A DNA stretch of 14,869 bases. Origin: Campylobacteraceae bacterium UBA1877 (GTDB lineage: Bacteria; Campylobacterota; Campylobacteria; Campylobacterales; Campylobacteraceae). The stretch's first letter is position 1. The number at the start of each line of letters is the position of its first letter. This document shows, piece after piece, positions 1 through 5,872 of the stretch. The stretch lies in assembly GCA_002352945.1 (NCBI GenBank), contig DDHL01000058.1, forward strand, positions 1-14,869. The letters run 5' to 3'. The notes below the pieces were generated by a model. The model did not search any database. It saw only the letters and a list, made by a program, of their open reading frames with translations, and was not told where the DNA came from. The translations under genes and the position numbers were made by a program.

Positions 1-620
1 CTCAAACCCATCCTCTTATTGATGTTGTAAAAGGGTGGAAAAAGGATGCTGCTAAAGGAATTCATGTGCAGTTTGAGCCAGATTTTGACAAATTGGAAGC
101 CGCAATTTACAGCTATGTGGAAAATTATGAAAATGAGTTTAGTAAAGATCATGACTTTTTTAAAATTAGAGGTGAAGATAATATTTTTAGGTATTTGCCT
201 CTTTCTAAAGTTGCAATCCGAGTTGCTAAAGAGGATAGCTTGTTTGAAGTGGTAAGCAGAATCTTAGCTGCAAAGGTAAGCAAGGTTGGTTTACATGTAA
301 GCATCGAAGCATCCCTTGAAACACCAGTAGCTTCCTTTTTGTTTGAAAATAGAGACAAAATTTTTGACAAGCATGATAATCTTGTTCGTGAAACTCAAGA
401 GGAGTTTATTGCTCAGTTTAATGCATTTGAACGAATTATATATGCAGATGTATCAAGAGTGCCTCGTGAGGTTTTTGAAGCAGCCGCAAGCAGCGTAAAA
501 TATATTGTTAGACAAAAGCCGATGATGGAGGGGCGATTGGAGCTGTTAAACTACTTTCAAGAACAGAGCATCTCTCATAGCTACCATCGCTATGGAAATT
601 TAGGAGTAAGAGGGCTTTAA
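1..620 (+). CDS. putA: PutA-like proline dehydrogenase / glutamate-semialdehyde dehydrogenase, 3' end
   Basis: The reading frame is open from base 3 to the TAA at 618-620, so this is the C-terminal part (about 205 residues) of a longer protein whose start lies outside the window. A GTG at 66 is internal and I do not take it as the start, because the frame continues upstream with the family-like stretch HPLIDVVKGW. The end of the protein, ISHSYHRYGNLGVRGL, matches my memory of the extreme C-terminus of the long bifunctional PutA enzymes of Campylobacterota and deltaproteobacteria. Those enzymes oxidise proline to glutamate in two steps, with an FAD-dependent proline dehydrogenase domain and an NAD-dependent aldehyde dehydrogenase domain. 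None of the catalytic residues lie in this fragment, so the call rests on the tail alone. The gene is unrelated in function to the downstream translation cluster and is closed off by its own terminator. Confidence 0.78.
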   Translation, partial: QTHPLIDVVKGWKKDAAKGIHVQFEPDFDKLEAAIYSYVENYENEFSKDHDFFKIRGEDNIFRYLPLSKVAIRVAKEDSLFEVVSRILAAKVSKVGLHVSIEASLETPVASFLFENRDKIFDKHDNLVRETQEEFIAQFNAFERIIYADVSRVPREVFEAAASSVKYIVRQKPMMEGRLELLNYFQEQSISHSYHRYGNLGVRGL

Positions 621-640
621 AGGCCCTCTTTTAATCTTTT
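608..640 (+). terminator. Rho-independent terminator of the putA-like gene
   Basis: An 8-bp perfect stem, AAGAGGGC (608-615) with GCCCTCTT (623-630), encloses a 7-nt loop and is followed by a T-rich stretch ending in TTTT at 637-640. The stem overlaps the stop codon of the upstream gene. It also sits exactly where the convergent minus-strand gene ends (631). On the minus strand the stem is followed by ACTCC rather than a U tract, so I expect it to work mainly for plus-strand transcripts. Confidence 0.75.
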
Positions 641-870
641 AGTTTTTCTAAAAGTGTCTGATTAAGCTCAAGGTCTTTGCGATTTTTTCGTACGCCTTGA
701 GCATTTTTATTGATTTTTGATCGATTTTCTTCGATACCATCTTTATTGCTTTTGATGGCTTCACGATTAAGTTCAATCAATTCTTGGAGAACTTCAATAC
801 GTTTTTCATACTTATTAATAAGATAGTAAACCAAATAGACCAATATCGCTACAATTACCCACTCAAGCAT
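631..870 (-). CDS. Small membrane-anchored protein with an asparagine-cored (N@d) coiled coil, function unknown
   Basis: I do not recognise a named family. The 79-aa product has one hydrophobic segment at about residues 4-18, followed by K20, K23 and R24. By the positive-inside rule this puts the C-terminus in the cytoplasm (inference). From residue 25 to the end it forms an unbroken run of eight heptads. The a positions are I25, I32, I39, I46, I53, V60, L67 and L74. The d positions are L28, then N35, N42, N49, N56, N63, N70, then L77. Hydrophobic a with Asn at d is the N@d pattern known from trimeric coiled coils such as autotransporter adhesin stalks. A good ribosome binding site (AAAGGA on the minus strand, complement of 879-884) precedes the ATG at 868-870. 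The gene lies 33 nt after the yaaA-like gene on the same strand, so the two are probably cotranscribed. Confidence 0.75.
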   Translation of the reverse strand: MLEWVIVAILVYLVYYLINKYEKRIEVLQELIELNREAIKSNKDGIEENRSKINKNAQGVRKNRKDLELNQTLLEKLKD

Positions 871-903
871 AGCATTTTCCTTTACATGTAAAGATAATTG
901 ATA

Positions 904-1644
904 TTATAGCGAATCTTTTATATCAAAACAGTAGTGAGTAGCGTTCTTTTGGTGTAAAATCTCTTTAATTTGCAATCCCTCAAAAGAGATATCTTCAAAC
1001 TCTTTTTGGCTGCTTGGTTGGTATTGAGCAAGCGCTCTTGCTACTTTGCCTCGATACGCCTTTGCCCAGTGGCTAACTTTTTTACCATTTTTAAAAAACT
1101 GCATTGTGGCATATGGGATTTTTGGGGTATAAAATTTCTCATAAAAGCCAGCTCGTAAATCTAGAACAAATTTGCCCTTTAAAACTTCATCAAGCAAAGG
1201 GCTTAAAAGCTTCTTGTAATGGTTTTGGATATTTAATCCATCCAAATTTTGTCCTTGTTTTAATTTATAGTATGGAATGATTGAATCAGCATAGATTGGT
1301 CCAAATAAGTTAGAAAATATAATCATATGTTTATACAAAAAGTTAGTTGCATCTTGATTGAGTGTGTTAGCAGATAGATATTTATAGCCAACCCCAGAGT
1401 ATCGAAAAAGCGCTTTTATACCTTGGTTTAGAGGAGTGTTTATTAATAAATCTAGCTCACAATCTTTTTTCAAGCCAGAAAGTGCACGAAGATTGCTTTT
1501 GTCTGAATGGAGTATATTTTTATATTTATCAAAGAGTGTTTGGCGCAGTTGAAAAAGCGTTTCATTATAAGGCAAATCAGTAAGCTTAAAAGCTGAATCA
1601 TTATGTGATACTTTAGCTTCACTTGGAGAAAAAAGTATTACCAT
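904..1644 (-). CDS. yaaA: YaaA family (UPF0246/DUF328) peroxide stress protein
   Basis: The 246-aa product is close to the usual 250-260 aa of the family. It begins MVILFSPSEAK, corresponding to the LILISPAK start of YaaA. Further family-like blocks are ALFRYSGVGYKYL (about residue 80), the middle stretch around FGPIYADSIIPYYKLKQG, and a C-terminal HWAKAYRGKVARAL segment corresponding to the YAKKARG region. E. coli YaaA is known to lower intracellular iron during hydrogen peroxide stress and has been described as a DNA-binding helix-hairpin-helix protein; that role here is inferred from family membership. The ATG at 1642-1644 is preceded by AAGGATAG on the minus strand, a good ribosome binding site, which fixes the start. 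The gene is transcribed away from the tRNA/tuf operon and is followed closely by the small coiled-coil gene. I see no clear promoter for it in the shared 1645-1757 interval. Confidence 0.85.
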   Translation of the reverse strand: MVILFSPSEAKVSHNDSAFKLTDLPYNETLFQLRQTLFDKYKNILHSDKSNLRALSGLKKDCELDLLINTPLNQGIKALFRYSGVGYKYLSANTLNQDATNFLYKHMIIFSNLFGPIYADSIIPYYKLKQGQNLDGLNIQNHYKKLLSPLLDEVLKGKFVLDLRAGFYEKFYTPKIPYATMQFFKNGKKVSHWAKAYRGKVARALAQYQPSSQKEFEDISFEGLQIKEILHQKNATHYCFDIKDSL

Positions 1645-1709
1645 AAAGCTATCCTTGTAGAAAAAAATTTCAATAAGAACAGTTTATTTGAAAATTCCTT
1701 CAAAAACAC

Positions 1710-1738
1710 TTGACTTGATGGGTCATTTGAGATATAAT
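1710..1738 (+). promoter_or_regulatory. Sigma-70 promoter for the tRNA-tuf operon
   Basis: TTGACT (1710-1715) and TATAAT (1733-1738) are separated by exactly 17 bp, a near-perfect vegetative promoter. The expected transcription start is near 1744-1746, about 12 nt before the first tRNA. A strong promoter fits a stable-RNA plus EF-Tu operon. It lies in the divergent interval with the yaaA-like gene. Confidence 0.82.
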
Positions 1739-1757
1739 TTCACCTCACAAAACAGGT

Positions 1758-1833
1758 GCCGGCGTAGCTCAGCTGGTAGAGCAACTGCCTTGTAAGCAGT
1801 AGGTCGGGGGTTCAAGTCCCTTTGCCGGCTCCA
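1758..1833 (+). tRNA. tRNA-Thr (anticodon TGT)
   Basis: This is a 76-nt cloverleaf with encoded CCA. Acceptor arm GCCGGCG (1758-1764) pairs with TGCCGGC (1823-1829, one G-U), followed by discriminator T and CCA. The anticodon stem ACTGC/GCAGT encloses loop CTTGTAA, giving TGT, which reads ACA. It is the first gene of the operon. Short complementary flanks, ACAAAA (1747-1752) and TTTTGT (1834-1839), could extend the precursor structure. Confidence 0.95.
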
Positions 1834-1863
1834 TTTTGTAACAGTGTTTGACCAGATAAATTA

Positions 1864-1979
1864 ATGTGGCAACGTTGCGGTGAGATACTCAAGCGGCCAA
1901 CGAGGGCAGACTGTAAATCTGCTGGTTTTTACCTTCGAAGGTTCGAATCCTTCTCTCACCACCATTTTTTTTGCCACAT
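1864..1979 (+). other. Complementary arms flanking tRNA-Tyr (putative precursor processing stem)
   Basis: ATGTGGCAA at 1864-1872 is the exact reverse complement of TTGCCACAT at 1971-1979. Pairing would close a 9-bp stem outside the mature tRNA-Tyr with a symmetrical 6 x 6 nt internal loop (1873-1878 and the six T at 1965-1970). The 3' arm ends one base before tRNA-Gly starts. The complementarity is directly visible; a role in precursor folding or cleavage is inference. Confidence 0.45.
1879..1964 (+). tRNA. tRNA-Tyr (anticodon GTA)
   Basis: This is an 86-nt class II tRNA with a long variable arm and encoded CCA. Acceptor GGTGAGA (1879-1885) pairs with TCTCACC (1954-1960), followed by discriminator A and CCA. 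The anticodon stem GCAGA/TCTGC encloses CTGTAAA, giving GTA. Eight T follow the CCA end. It is the second gene of the operon. Confidence 0.95.
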
Positions 1980-2056
1980 GCGGGAATAGCTCAGTTGGCT
2001 AGAGCATCAGCCTTCCAAGCTGAGGGTCGCGGGTTCGAGTCCCGTTTCCCGCTCCA
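1980..2056 (+). tRNA. tRNA-Gly (anticodon TCC)
   Basis: This is a 77-nt cloverleaf with encoded CCA. Acceptor GCGGGAA (1980-1986) pairs with TTCCCGC (2046-2052), followed by T and CCA. The anticodon stem TCAGC/GCTGA encloses CTTCCAA, giving TCC, which reads GGA and GGG. It starts 15 nt after the mature end of tRNA-Tyr, so both ends must be made by processing of a common precursor. Confidence 0.95.
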
Positions 2057-2146
2057 ACGGTATTGCGACTGGGAGCTGTGTATGTGTATCTTCGTATATT
2101 CTACAACCTGCTACTCGTCATGCCATATAGGAGCATTGCTAATGTC

Positions 2147-2165
<19 letters not shown>
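2057..2165 (+). other. 109-nt spacer between tRNA-Gly and tRNA-Thr(GGT), mostly unexplained
   Basis: This gap is much longer than the other spacers of the cluster (15-45 nt). Its last part (2147-2160) pairs with sequence after the next tRNA. In the first part I see no tRNA remnant, no strong hairpin and no convincing promoter. A 25-codon frame from the ATG at 2082 to the TAA at 2157-2159, with GGGAG at 2071-2075 upstream, is possible but unsupported. Confidence 0.4.
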
Positions 2166-2258
<93 letters not shown>

Positions 2259-2333
2259 TTTAAGATGCCTAGTCGCCTAGGTCAAGTTATGTTAAAAATT
2301 TAAATTACATCCAAAAACCACACGGAGGAAGAG

Positions 2334-3533
2334 ATGGCTAAAGCGAAATTTGAACGAAACAAGCCGCACGTTAACATTGGTACCATTGGTCACGTTGACC
2401 ACGGTAAAACAACCCTTACTGCTGCAATTTCAGCGGTTCTAGCTACTAAAGGGTTTGCTGAATTTAAAGATTATGATGGAATCGATAATGCTCCAGAAGA
2501 GCGTGAGCGTGGAATTACTATCGCAACATCTCACATTGAGTATGAAACAGACACTCGACACTATGCACACGTAGACTGCCCAGGCCACGCTGACTATGTT
2601 AAAAACATGATTACAGGTGCTGCGCAAATGGACGGAGCAATCTTAGTAGTTTCTGCAGCAGATGGTCCAATGCCTCAAACTCGCGAGCACATCCTTCTTT
2701 CTCGCCAAGTTGGTGTACCTTACATTGTTGTTTTCATGAACAAAGCCGACATGGTTGATGATGAAGAGTTGCTAGAGCTTGTAGAAATGGAAATCCGAGA
2801 ACTACTAAACGAGTATGACTTCCCAGGAGATGATACTCCAATTATTGCTGGTTCTGCACTTGAAGCACTTGAAGAGGCTAAAGCAGGAAAAACCGGTAAA
2901 TGGTCAGAAAAAATTCTTGAACTAATGGATGCAGTAGATAACTTTATTCCAACTCCAGTTCGTGATACTGATAAAGATTTCTTGATGCCTGTTGAGGACG
3001 TTTTTTCAATCCCAGGACGTGGTACAGTTGTAACAGGTCGTATTGAAAAAGGTACTGTAAAAGTAGGCGATACAGTTGAGATTGTTGGTATTCGTGACAC
3101 TCAAACAACAACTGTAACTGGTGTTGAAATGTTTAGAAAAGAGATGGAGCAAGGTGAAGCAGGTGATAACTGCGGTATCTTACTTCGCGGAACTAAGAAA
3201 GATGAAGTTGAACGTGGTATGGTACTTTGTAAACCAAAATCTATTACACCACATACTGAATTTGAAGGAGAAGTTTATATCCTTACTAAAGAGGAAGGTG
3301 GACGCCATACTCCATTCTTTAATAACTATCGACCACAATTTTATGTACGTACAACAGACGTAACTGGATCAATCACTCTTCCAGAGGGAACTGAAATGGT
3401 TATGCCTGGTGACAACCTAAAAATCAACGTATCTTTGATTGCGCCAATCGCACTAGAAGAGGGAACTCGATTTGCGATTCGTGAAGGTGGACGCACTGTT
3501 GGTTCAGGTGTTGTATCAAAAATAATTAAGTAA
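2334..3533 (+). CDS. tuf: Translation elongation factor Tu
   Basis: EF-Tu is the GTPase that delivers aminoacyl-tRNA to the ribosomal A site in the cytoplasm. The 399-aa product has the usual length. Domain I (about 1-200) carries the P-loop GHVDHGKT at 19-26, the switch I RGITI at 59-63, switch II DCPGH at 81-85 and the guanine-specificity motif NKAD at 136-139 (NKCD in E. coli). Domains II and III follow, with well-conserved blocks such as [13 protein letters not shown] and, near the end, [10 protein letters not shown]. The start is fixed by GGAGGA (2322-2327), seven nt before the ATG. The 93-nt stretch after the last tRNA holds no gene, only a weak hairpin (CCTAG 2268-2272 with CTAGG 2277-2281). 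I see no separate promoter there, so tuf is probably transcribed with the four upstream tRNAs from 1710-1738. Confidence 0.99.
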   Translation: MAKAKFERNKPHVNIGTIGHVDHGKTTLTAAISAVLATKGFAEFKDYDGIDNAPEERERGITIATSHIEYETDTRHYAHVDCPGHADYVKNMITGAAQMDGAILVVSAADGPMPQTREHILLSRQVGVPYIVVFMNKADMVDDEELLELVEMEIRELLNEYDFPGDDTPIIAGSALEALEEAKAGKTGKWSEKILELMDAVDNFIPTPVRDTDKDFLMPVEDVFSIPGRGTVVTGRIEKGTVKVGDTVEIVGIRDTQTTTVTGVEMFRKEMEQGEAGDNCGILLRGTKKDEVERGMVLCKPKSITPHTEFEGEVYILTKEEGGRHTPFFNNYRPQFYVRTTDVTGSITLPEGTEMVMPGDNLKINVSLIAPIALEEGTRFAIREGGRTVGSGVVSKIIK

Positions 3534-3541
3534 GTATGTAA

Positions 3542-3570
3542 GCTGGAGAGGGAACTCTCCAGCCTTTATT
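3542..3570 (+). terminator. Strong hairpin after tuf (terminator or attenuator)
   Basis: A perfect 9-bp stem, GCTGGAGAG (3542-3550) with CTCTCCAGC (3555-3563), is capped by the GNRA-type tetraloop GGAA. It is followed by CTTTATT, a poor U tract. It lies 8 nt after the tuf stop and just before the rpmG ribosome binding site. Partial termination, or stabilisation of the tuf mRNA 3' end, are both possible. Confidence 0.55.
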
Positions 3571-3581
3571 AAGGATAATTA

Positions 3582-3740
3582 ATGAGAATCAAGATAGGTT
3601 TAAAATGTGTAGAGTCTGGTGACATTAATTACACAACAACCAAAAATAGTAAAACAATGACAGAAAAGTACGAAACAAAAAAGTACTCTCCTCGATTAAA
3701 ACGGCATACGTTACACAAAGAAGTGAAGTTAAAAAGTTAA
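3582..3740 (+). CDS. rpmG: 50S ribosomal protein L33 (cysteine-poor form)
   Basis: This 52-codon gene encodes a component of the large ribosomal subunit near the E site. The family pattern is clear: MRIKIGLKC at the start, [10 protein letters not shown] at 15-24, and [15 protein letters not shown] at the end. Zinc-binding L33 proteins carry two CxxC pairs. Here only C9 remains: the second cysteine of the first pair is S12, and the second pair is replaced by SPRL (residues 36-39). The protein therefore cannot hold a four-cysteine zinc knuckle and belongs to the zinc-independent type. The ATG at 3582 follows AAGGATA (3571-3577), a good ribosome binding site. The position between tuf and tRNA-Trp/secE is the conserved one for this gene in Campylobacterota. 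Confidence 0.93.
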   Translation: MRIKIGLKCVESGDINYTTTKNSKTMTEKYETKKYSPRLKRHTLHKEVKLKS

Positions 3741-3764
3741 ATTCCAGCATTGTTTGGAATTTAA
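3737..3764 (+). other. Inverted repeat between rpmG and tRNA-Trp
   Basis: TTAAATTCCA (3737-3746) and TGGAATTTAA (3755-3764) form a perfect 10-bp stem with an 8-nt loop, beginning inside the rpmG stop codon. It is AT-rich and followed by CCCC rather than T, so it does not look like a terminator. It may protect the rpmG mRNA 3' end or mark a cleavage site before tRNA-Trp (inference). Confidence 0.5.
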
Positions 3765-3862
3765 CCCCTTTAGGGCAATAGCTCCAACGGTAGAGCGCCG
3801 GATTCCAAATCCGATGGTTGGGGGTTCGAATCCCTCTTGCCCTGCCACCAAAAGGATGGGTT
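3763..3862 (+). promoter_or_regulatory. Arms flanking tRNA-Trp that could cover the secE ribosome binding site
   Basis: AACCCCTTT (3763-3771), immediately before tRNA-Trp, can pair with 3852-3862 after it: AACCC with GGGTT (3858-3862) and CTTT with AAGG (3852-3855, one G-U), leaving a 2-nt bulge at 3856-3857. The 3' arm contains the AAGGA Shine-Dalgarno of secE. Pairing is only possible before tRNA-Trp is cut out. The regulatory meaning is inference. Confidence 0.35.
3772..3847 (+). tRNA. tRNA-Trp (anticodon CCA)
   Basis: This is a 76-nt cloverleaf with encoded CCA. Acceptor AGGGCAA (3772-3778) pairs with TTGCCCT (3837-3843), followed by discriminator G and CCA. The anticodon loop TTCCAAA gives CCA. 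The anticodon stem is CCGGA/TCCGA, which leaves a C-A mismatch at the top pair (27-43). A position between rpmG and secE is usual for this tRNA. A second CCA follows the mature 3' end directly. Confidence 0.94.
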
Positions 3863-3865
3863 TTT

Positions 3866-4042
3866 ATGGAAAAACTAATCAGTTATATTCGACATTCACG
3901 TGCGGAACTTAGCAAGGTAATTTTCCCGATTAAAGAGCAAGTTCGTAACGCATTTGTTTCCGTTTTTGTAGTTGTTACGGTAATCTCTTTATTTTTGGCA
4001 TTGATTGATGTGATTATGTCATTTACACTTTCTTTAATTTAA
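3866..4042 (+). CDS. secE: Preprotein translocase subunit SecE (single-span form)
   Basis: SecE is the essential clamp-like subunit of the SecYEG protein-conducting channel in the inner membrane. The 58-aa product is the short, one-helix type common outside the enteric bacteria. An amphipathic cytoplasmic helix holds the family motif ELSKVIFPIKEQV (14-26), corresponding to the ELKKV-W-P pattern. One membrane segment follows at about 31-56. The frame stays open upstream into tRNA-Trp, but the true start is the ATG at 3866: it follows AAGGA (3852-3856), and the upstream part is only translated tRNA. After removal of tRNA-Trp the secE message would begin with an 18-nt leader. nusG follows after 16 nt, the universal secE-nusG pairing. 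Confidence 0.93.
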   Translation: MEKLISYIRHSRAELSKVIFPIKEQVRNAFVSVFVVVTVISLFLALIDVIMSFTLSLI

Positions 4043-4058
4043 TGAGTTAGGATAAGAC

Positions 4059-4589
4059 ATGGCACATAAATGGTATGCGATACAGACTTATGCGGGAAGC
4101 GAAATGAGCGTAAAACGAGCAATTGAAACACTCGTGCGCGATTATGGAATTGAAGATCAGCTAAAAGAGATCATTGTTCCCACAGAAGATGTTATTGAAG
4201 TTAAAAATGGCAAAAAGAAAATAAGTGAAAGAAGTTTATATCCAGGCTATGCTTTTGCTTGTTTAGATTTAGATACTACACTATGGCATCGTATTCAATC
4301 ATTGCCAAAAGTTGGTCGTTTTATTGGGGAAGCGAAAAAACCAACTCCCCTAAGTGAAAATGATATTAAATTGATTTTAGAAAAGGCACAGAAAAAAGGT
4401 GCTCCAAAACCAAAAATATTTTTTGACGAAGGTGAGAGTGTACGGATTACTGAGGGCCCTTTTGCAAACTTTACTGGTATTGTAGAAGAGTACGATATGG
4501 AACATGGAAAACTTCGTTTAAATGTCTCTATTTTTGGTAGAAGTACACCTGTTGAGATTTTGTATTCACAAGTTGAAAAAATTGTATAA
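4059..4589 (+). CDS. nusG: Transcription termination/antitermination factor NusG
   Basis: NusG binds RNA polymerase and suppresses pausing, and through its C-terminal domain it links the polymerase to Rho or to ribosomal protein S10. The 176-aa product has the normal length. The NGN domain begins [12 protein letters not shown] (residues 4-15) and includes [11 protein letters not shown] (about 61-71) and the VGRFIG stretch (about 86-91). After a lysine/proline linker the KOW domain runs from about 122 to the end, with [19 protein letters not shown] and the GIVEEYD turn. The ATG follows TTAGGATAA (4047-4055). It lies 16 nt after secE and 14 nt before rplK, so the genes are cotranscribed. Confidence 0.97.
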   Translation: MAHKWYAIQTYAGSEMSVKRAIETLVRDYGIEDQLKEIIVPTEDVIEVKNGKKKISERSLYPGYAFACLDLDTTLWHRIQSLPKVGRFIGEAKKPTPLSENDIKLILEKAQKKGAPKPKIFFDEGESVRITEGPFANFTGIVEEYDMEHGKLRLNVSIFGRSTPVEILYSQVEKIV

Positions 4590-4603
4590 AAAAAGGAAAT
4601 TAT

Positions 4604-5029
4604 ATGGCTAAGAAAGTAATTGGCGAAATCAAGCTTCAAATTGCTGCTGGCAAAGCAAATCCTTCACCACCGGTTGGACCTGCTCTAGGTCAAAAAGGCG
4701 TGAATATTATGGAATTTTGTAAAGCTTTTAATGAAAAAACAAAAGATTTAATGGGCTTTAATGTGCCTGTTATCATTACTGTATATGCAGACAGAAGCTT
4801 TACATTTGTAACAAAGCAACCTCCTATGACTGATCTTATTAAAAAGAGTGCAGGCATTTCAAAAGGTACAGATAATCCATTGAAAAATAAGGTTGGGAAA
4901 CTAACAAGAGCCCAAGTTCAAGAGATTGTGGAACGAAAAATCGTCGACATGAATACTACCGATAAAGAAGCGGCTGCTCGCATTGTAGAAGGTAGCGCGC
5001 GAAGTATGGGTGTCGAAATAGTCGATTAA
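4604..5029 (+). CDS. rplK: 50S ribosomal protein L11
   Basis: L11 forms the GTPase-associated centre with 23S rRNA helices 43-44. It is the binding region for thiopeptide antibiotics and takes part in stringent-response activation. The 141-aa length is standard. The N-terminal domain has the proline-rich block [19 protein letters not shown] (22-40). The C-terminal rRNA-binding domain includes [10 protein letters not shown] and ends [10 protein letters not shown]. The ATG follows AAAAGGAAA (4591-4599). The gap to nusG is 14 nt, leaving no room for a long L1-responsive leader upstream of rplK as in E. coli. Confidence 0.98.
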   Translation: MAKKVIGEIKLQIAAGKANPSPPVGPALGQKGVNIMEFCKAFNEKTKDLMGFNVPVIITVYADRSFTFVTKQPPMTDLIKKSAGISKGTDNPLKNKVGKLTRAQVQEIVERKIVDMNTTDKEAAARIVEGSARSMGVEIVD

Positions 5030-5042
5030 TTTTGAACCTCTA

Positions 5043-5059
5043 CCGCCAGGGTAAGGCGG
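5043..5059 (+). promoter_or_regulatory. GC-rich hairpin in the rplK-rplA gap, candidate L1 feedback site
   Basis: CCGCC (5043-5047) pairs with GGCGG (5055-5059) around a 7-nt loop in the 54-nt rplK-rplA gap, 24 nt before the rplA start. L1 is known to repress the L11-L1 message in several bacteria by binding a mimic of its rRNA site. I cannot show that this hairpin has the required internal loop, so this is a suggestion only. Confidence 0.3.
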
Positions 5060-5083
5060 AAGCACATTATTGCGGAGTAAAAT

Positions 5084-5785
5084 ATGGCTAAAAAAAGTAA
5101 ACGTCTAGCTGCATTGCTAGAAAAAATTGATTTAAATAAAACTTATGGTGCCCGTGAGGCAATTGAGACAGTAAAAGGTCTTGCTTCAGCAAAATTTGAT
5201 GAAACAGTTGAAATTGCATTAAAACTAAATGTTGACCCTCGTCACGCTGATCAAATGGTTCGTGGTTCAGTTGTTTTGCCAGCAGGTACTGGCAAAAGCG
5301 TTCGAGTAGCTGTAATTGCAAAAGATGTAAAGGCAGATGAGGCAAAAGAGGCTGGTGCAGAAATCGTTGGTGCGGAAGATTTGATTGAAGATATTCAGGC
5401 TGGAAATATCAACTTTGATGTACTAATAGCAACTCCAAATATGATGGGCATGGTAGGTAAAGTAGGTAGAATTTTAGGCCCAAAAGGTTTAATGCCAAAC
5501 CCAAAAACTGGTACTGTAACTATGGATGTAGCAAAAGCTGTTGAAAATGCTAAGGGCGGCCAGGTAAATTTCCGTGTTGATAAGCAAGGTAATATTCATG
5601 CAGGAATTGGCAAAGCTAGCTTTAGTGTAGAGCAATTGTCTGAAAATTTTGAAACATTTATTAGAGCTATCAATAAACATAAACCTGCTACATCAAAAGG
5701 AAAATATATTAAAAATGCTGCGCTATCATTAACTATGAGTCCATCAATCAATGTTGATGCTCAAGAGTTAATGGATTTAAAATAG
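5084..5785 (+). CDS. rplA: 50S ribosomal protein L1
   Basis: L1 forms the mobile stalk that guides deacylated tRNA out of the E site, and in many bacteria it also represses its own operon. The 233-aa length matches the family. It begins [16 protein letters not shown]. The signature block [19 protein letters not shown] lies at 128-146, followed by [20 protein letters not shown] near 157-176 and a final domain rich in conserved Lys and Ser. The ATG at 5084 follows GGAG (5074-5077). The next gene, rplJ, is separated by 87 nt that hold the L10 leader. Confidence 0.98.
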   Translation: MAKKSKRLAALLEKIDLNKTYGAREAIETVKGLASAKFDETVEIALKLNVDPRHADQMVRGSVVLPAGTGKSVRVAVIAKDVKADEAKEAGAEIVGAEDLIEDIQAGNINFDVLIATPNMMGMVGKVGRILGPKGLMPNPKTGTVTMDVAKAVENAKGGQVNFRVDKQGNIHAGIGKASFSVEQLSENFETFIRAINKHKPATSKGKYIKNAALSLTMSPSINVDAQELMDLK

Positions 5786-5792
5786 TTAATCT

Positions 5793-5870
5793 TTGATTGG
5801 AGATAGCAGAGGCTTTGCTTAATTCGAGTTATCTCGGCTCTGCTTGAAATCACCAGTCGGAAAGGAGAAA
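5793..5870 (+). promoter_or_regulatory. L10 leader: autoregulatory mRNA structure before rplJ
   Basis: The rplA-rplJ gap folds into nested helices. The outer stem is GATTGG (5795-5800) with CCAGTC (5853-5858, one G-U). The middle stem is AGCAGAG (5805-5811) with CTCTGCT (5838-5844). The tip hairpin is CGAG (5825-5828) with CTCG (5833-5836) and loop TTAT. The unpaired 5845-5852 strand facing 5801-5804 could provide the kink-turn region of L10 leaders. TGATT (5794-5798) with AATCA (5848-5852) is a competing pairing. In known bacteria, L10-(L12)4 binds such leaders and represses rplJL translation. The structure ends just before the ribosome binding site AAAGGAGA (5861-5868). Confidence 0.7.
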
Positions 5871-5872
5871 AA

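Noticed and set aside
46..255. A 69-codon frame over the start of the window
   Set aside because: It lies out of phase with the PutA-like frame, which is open through the same bases and has a recognisable protein sequence.
3818..3865. An earlier start for secE within tRNA-Trp
   Set aside because: The added residues are translated tRNA. The ATG at 3866 has a proper ribosome binding site and gives the usual SecE length.
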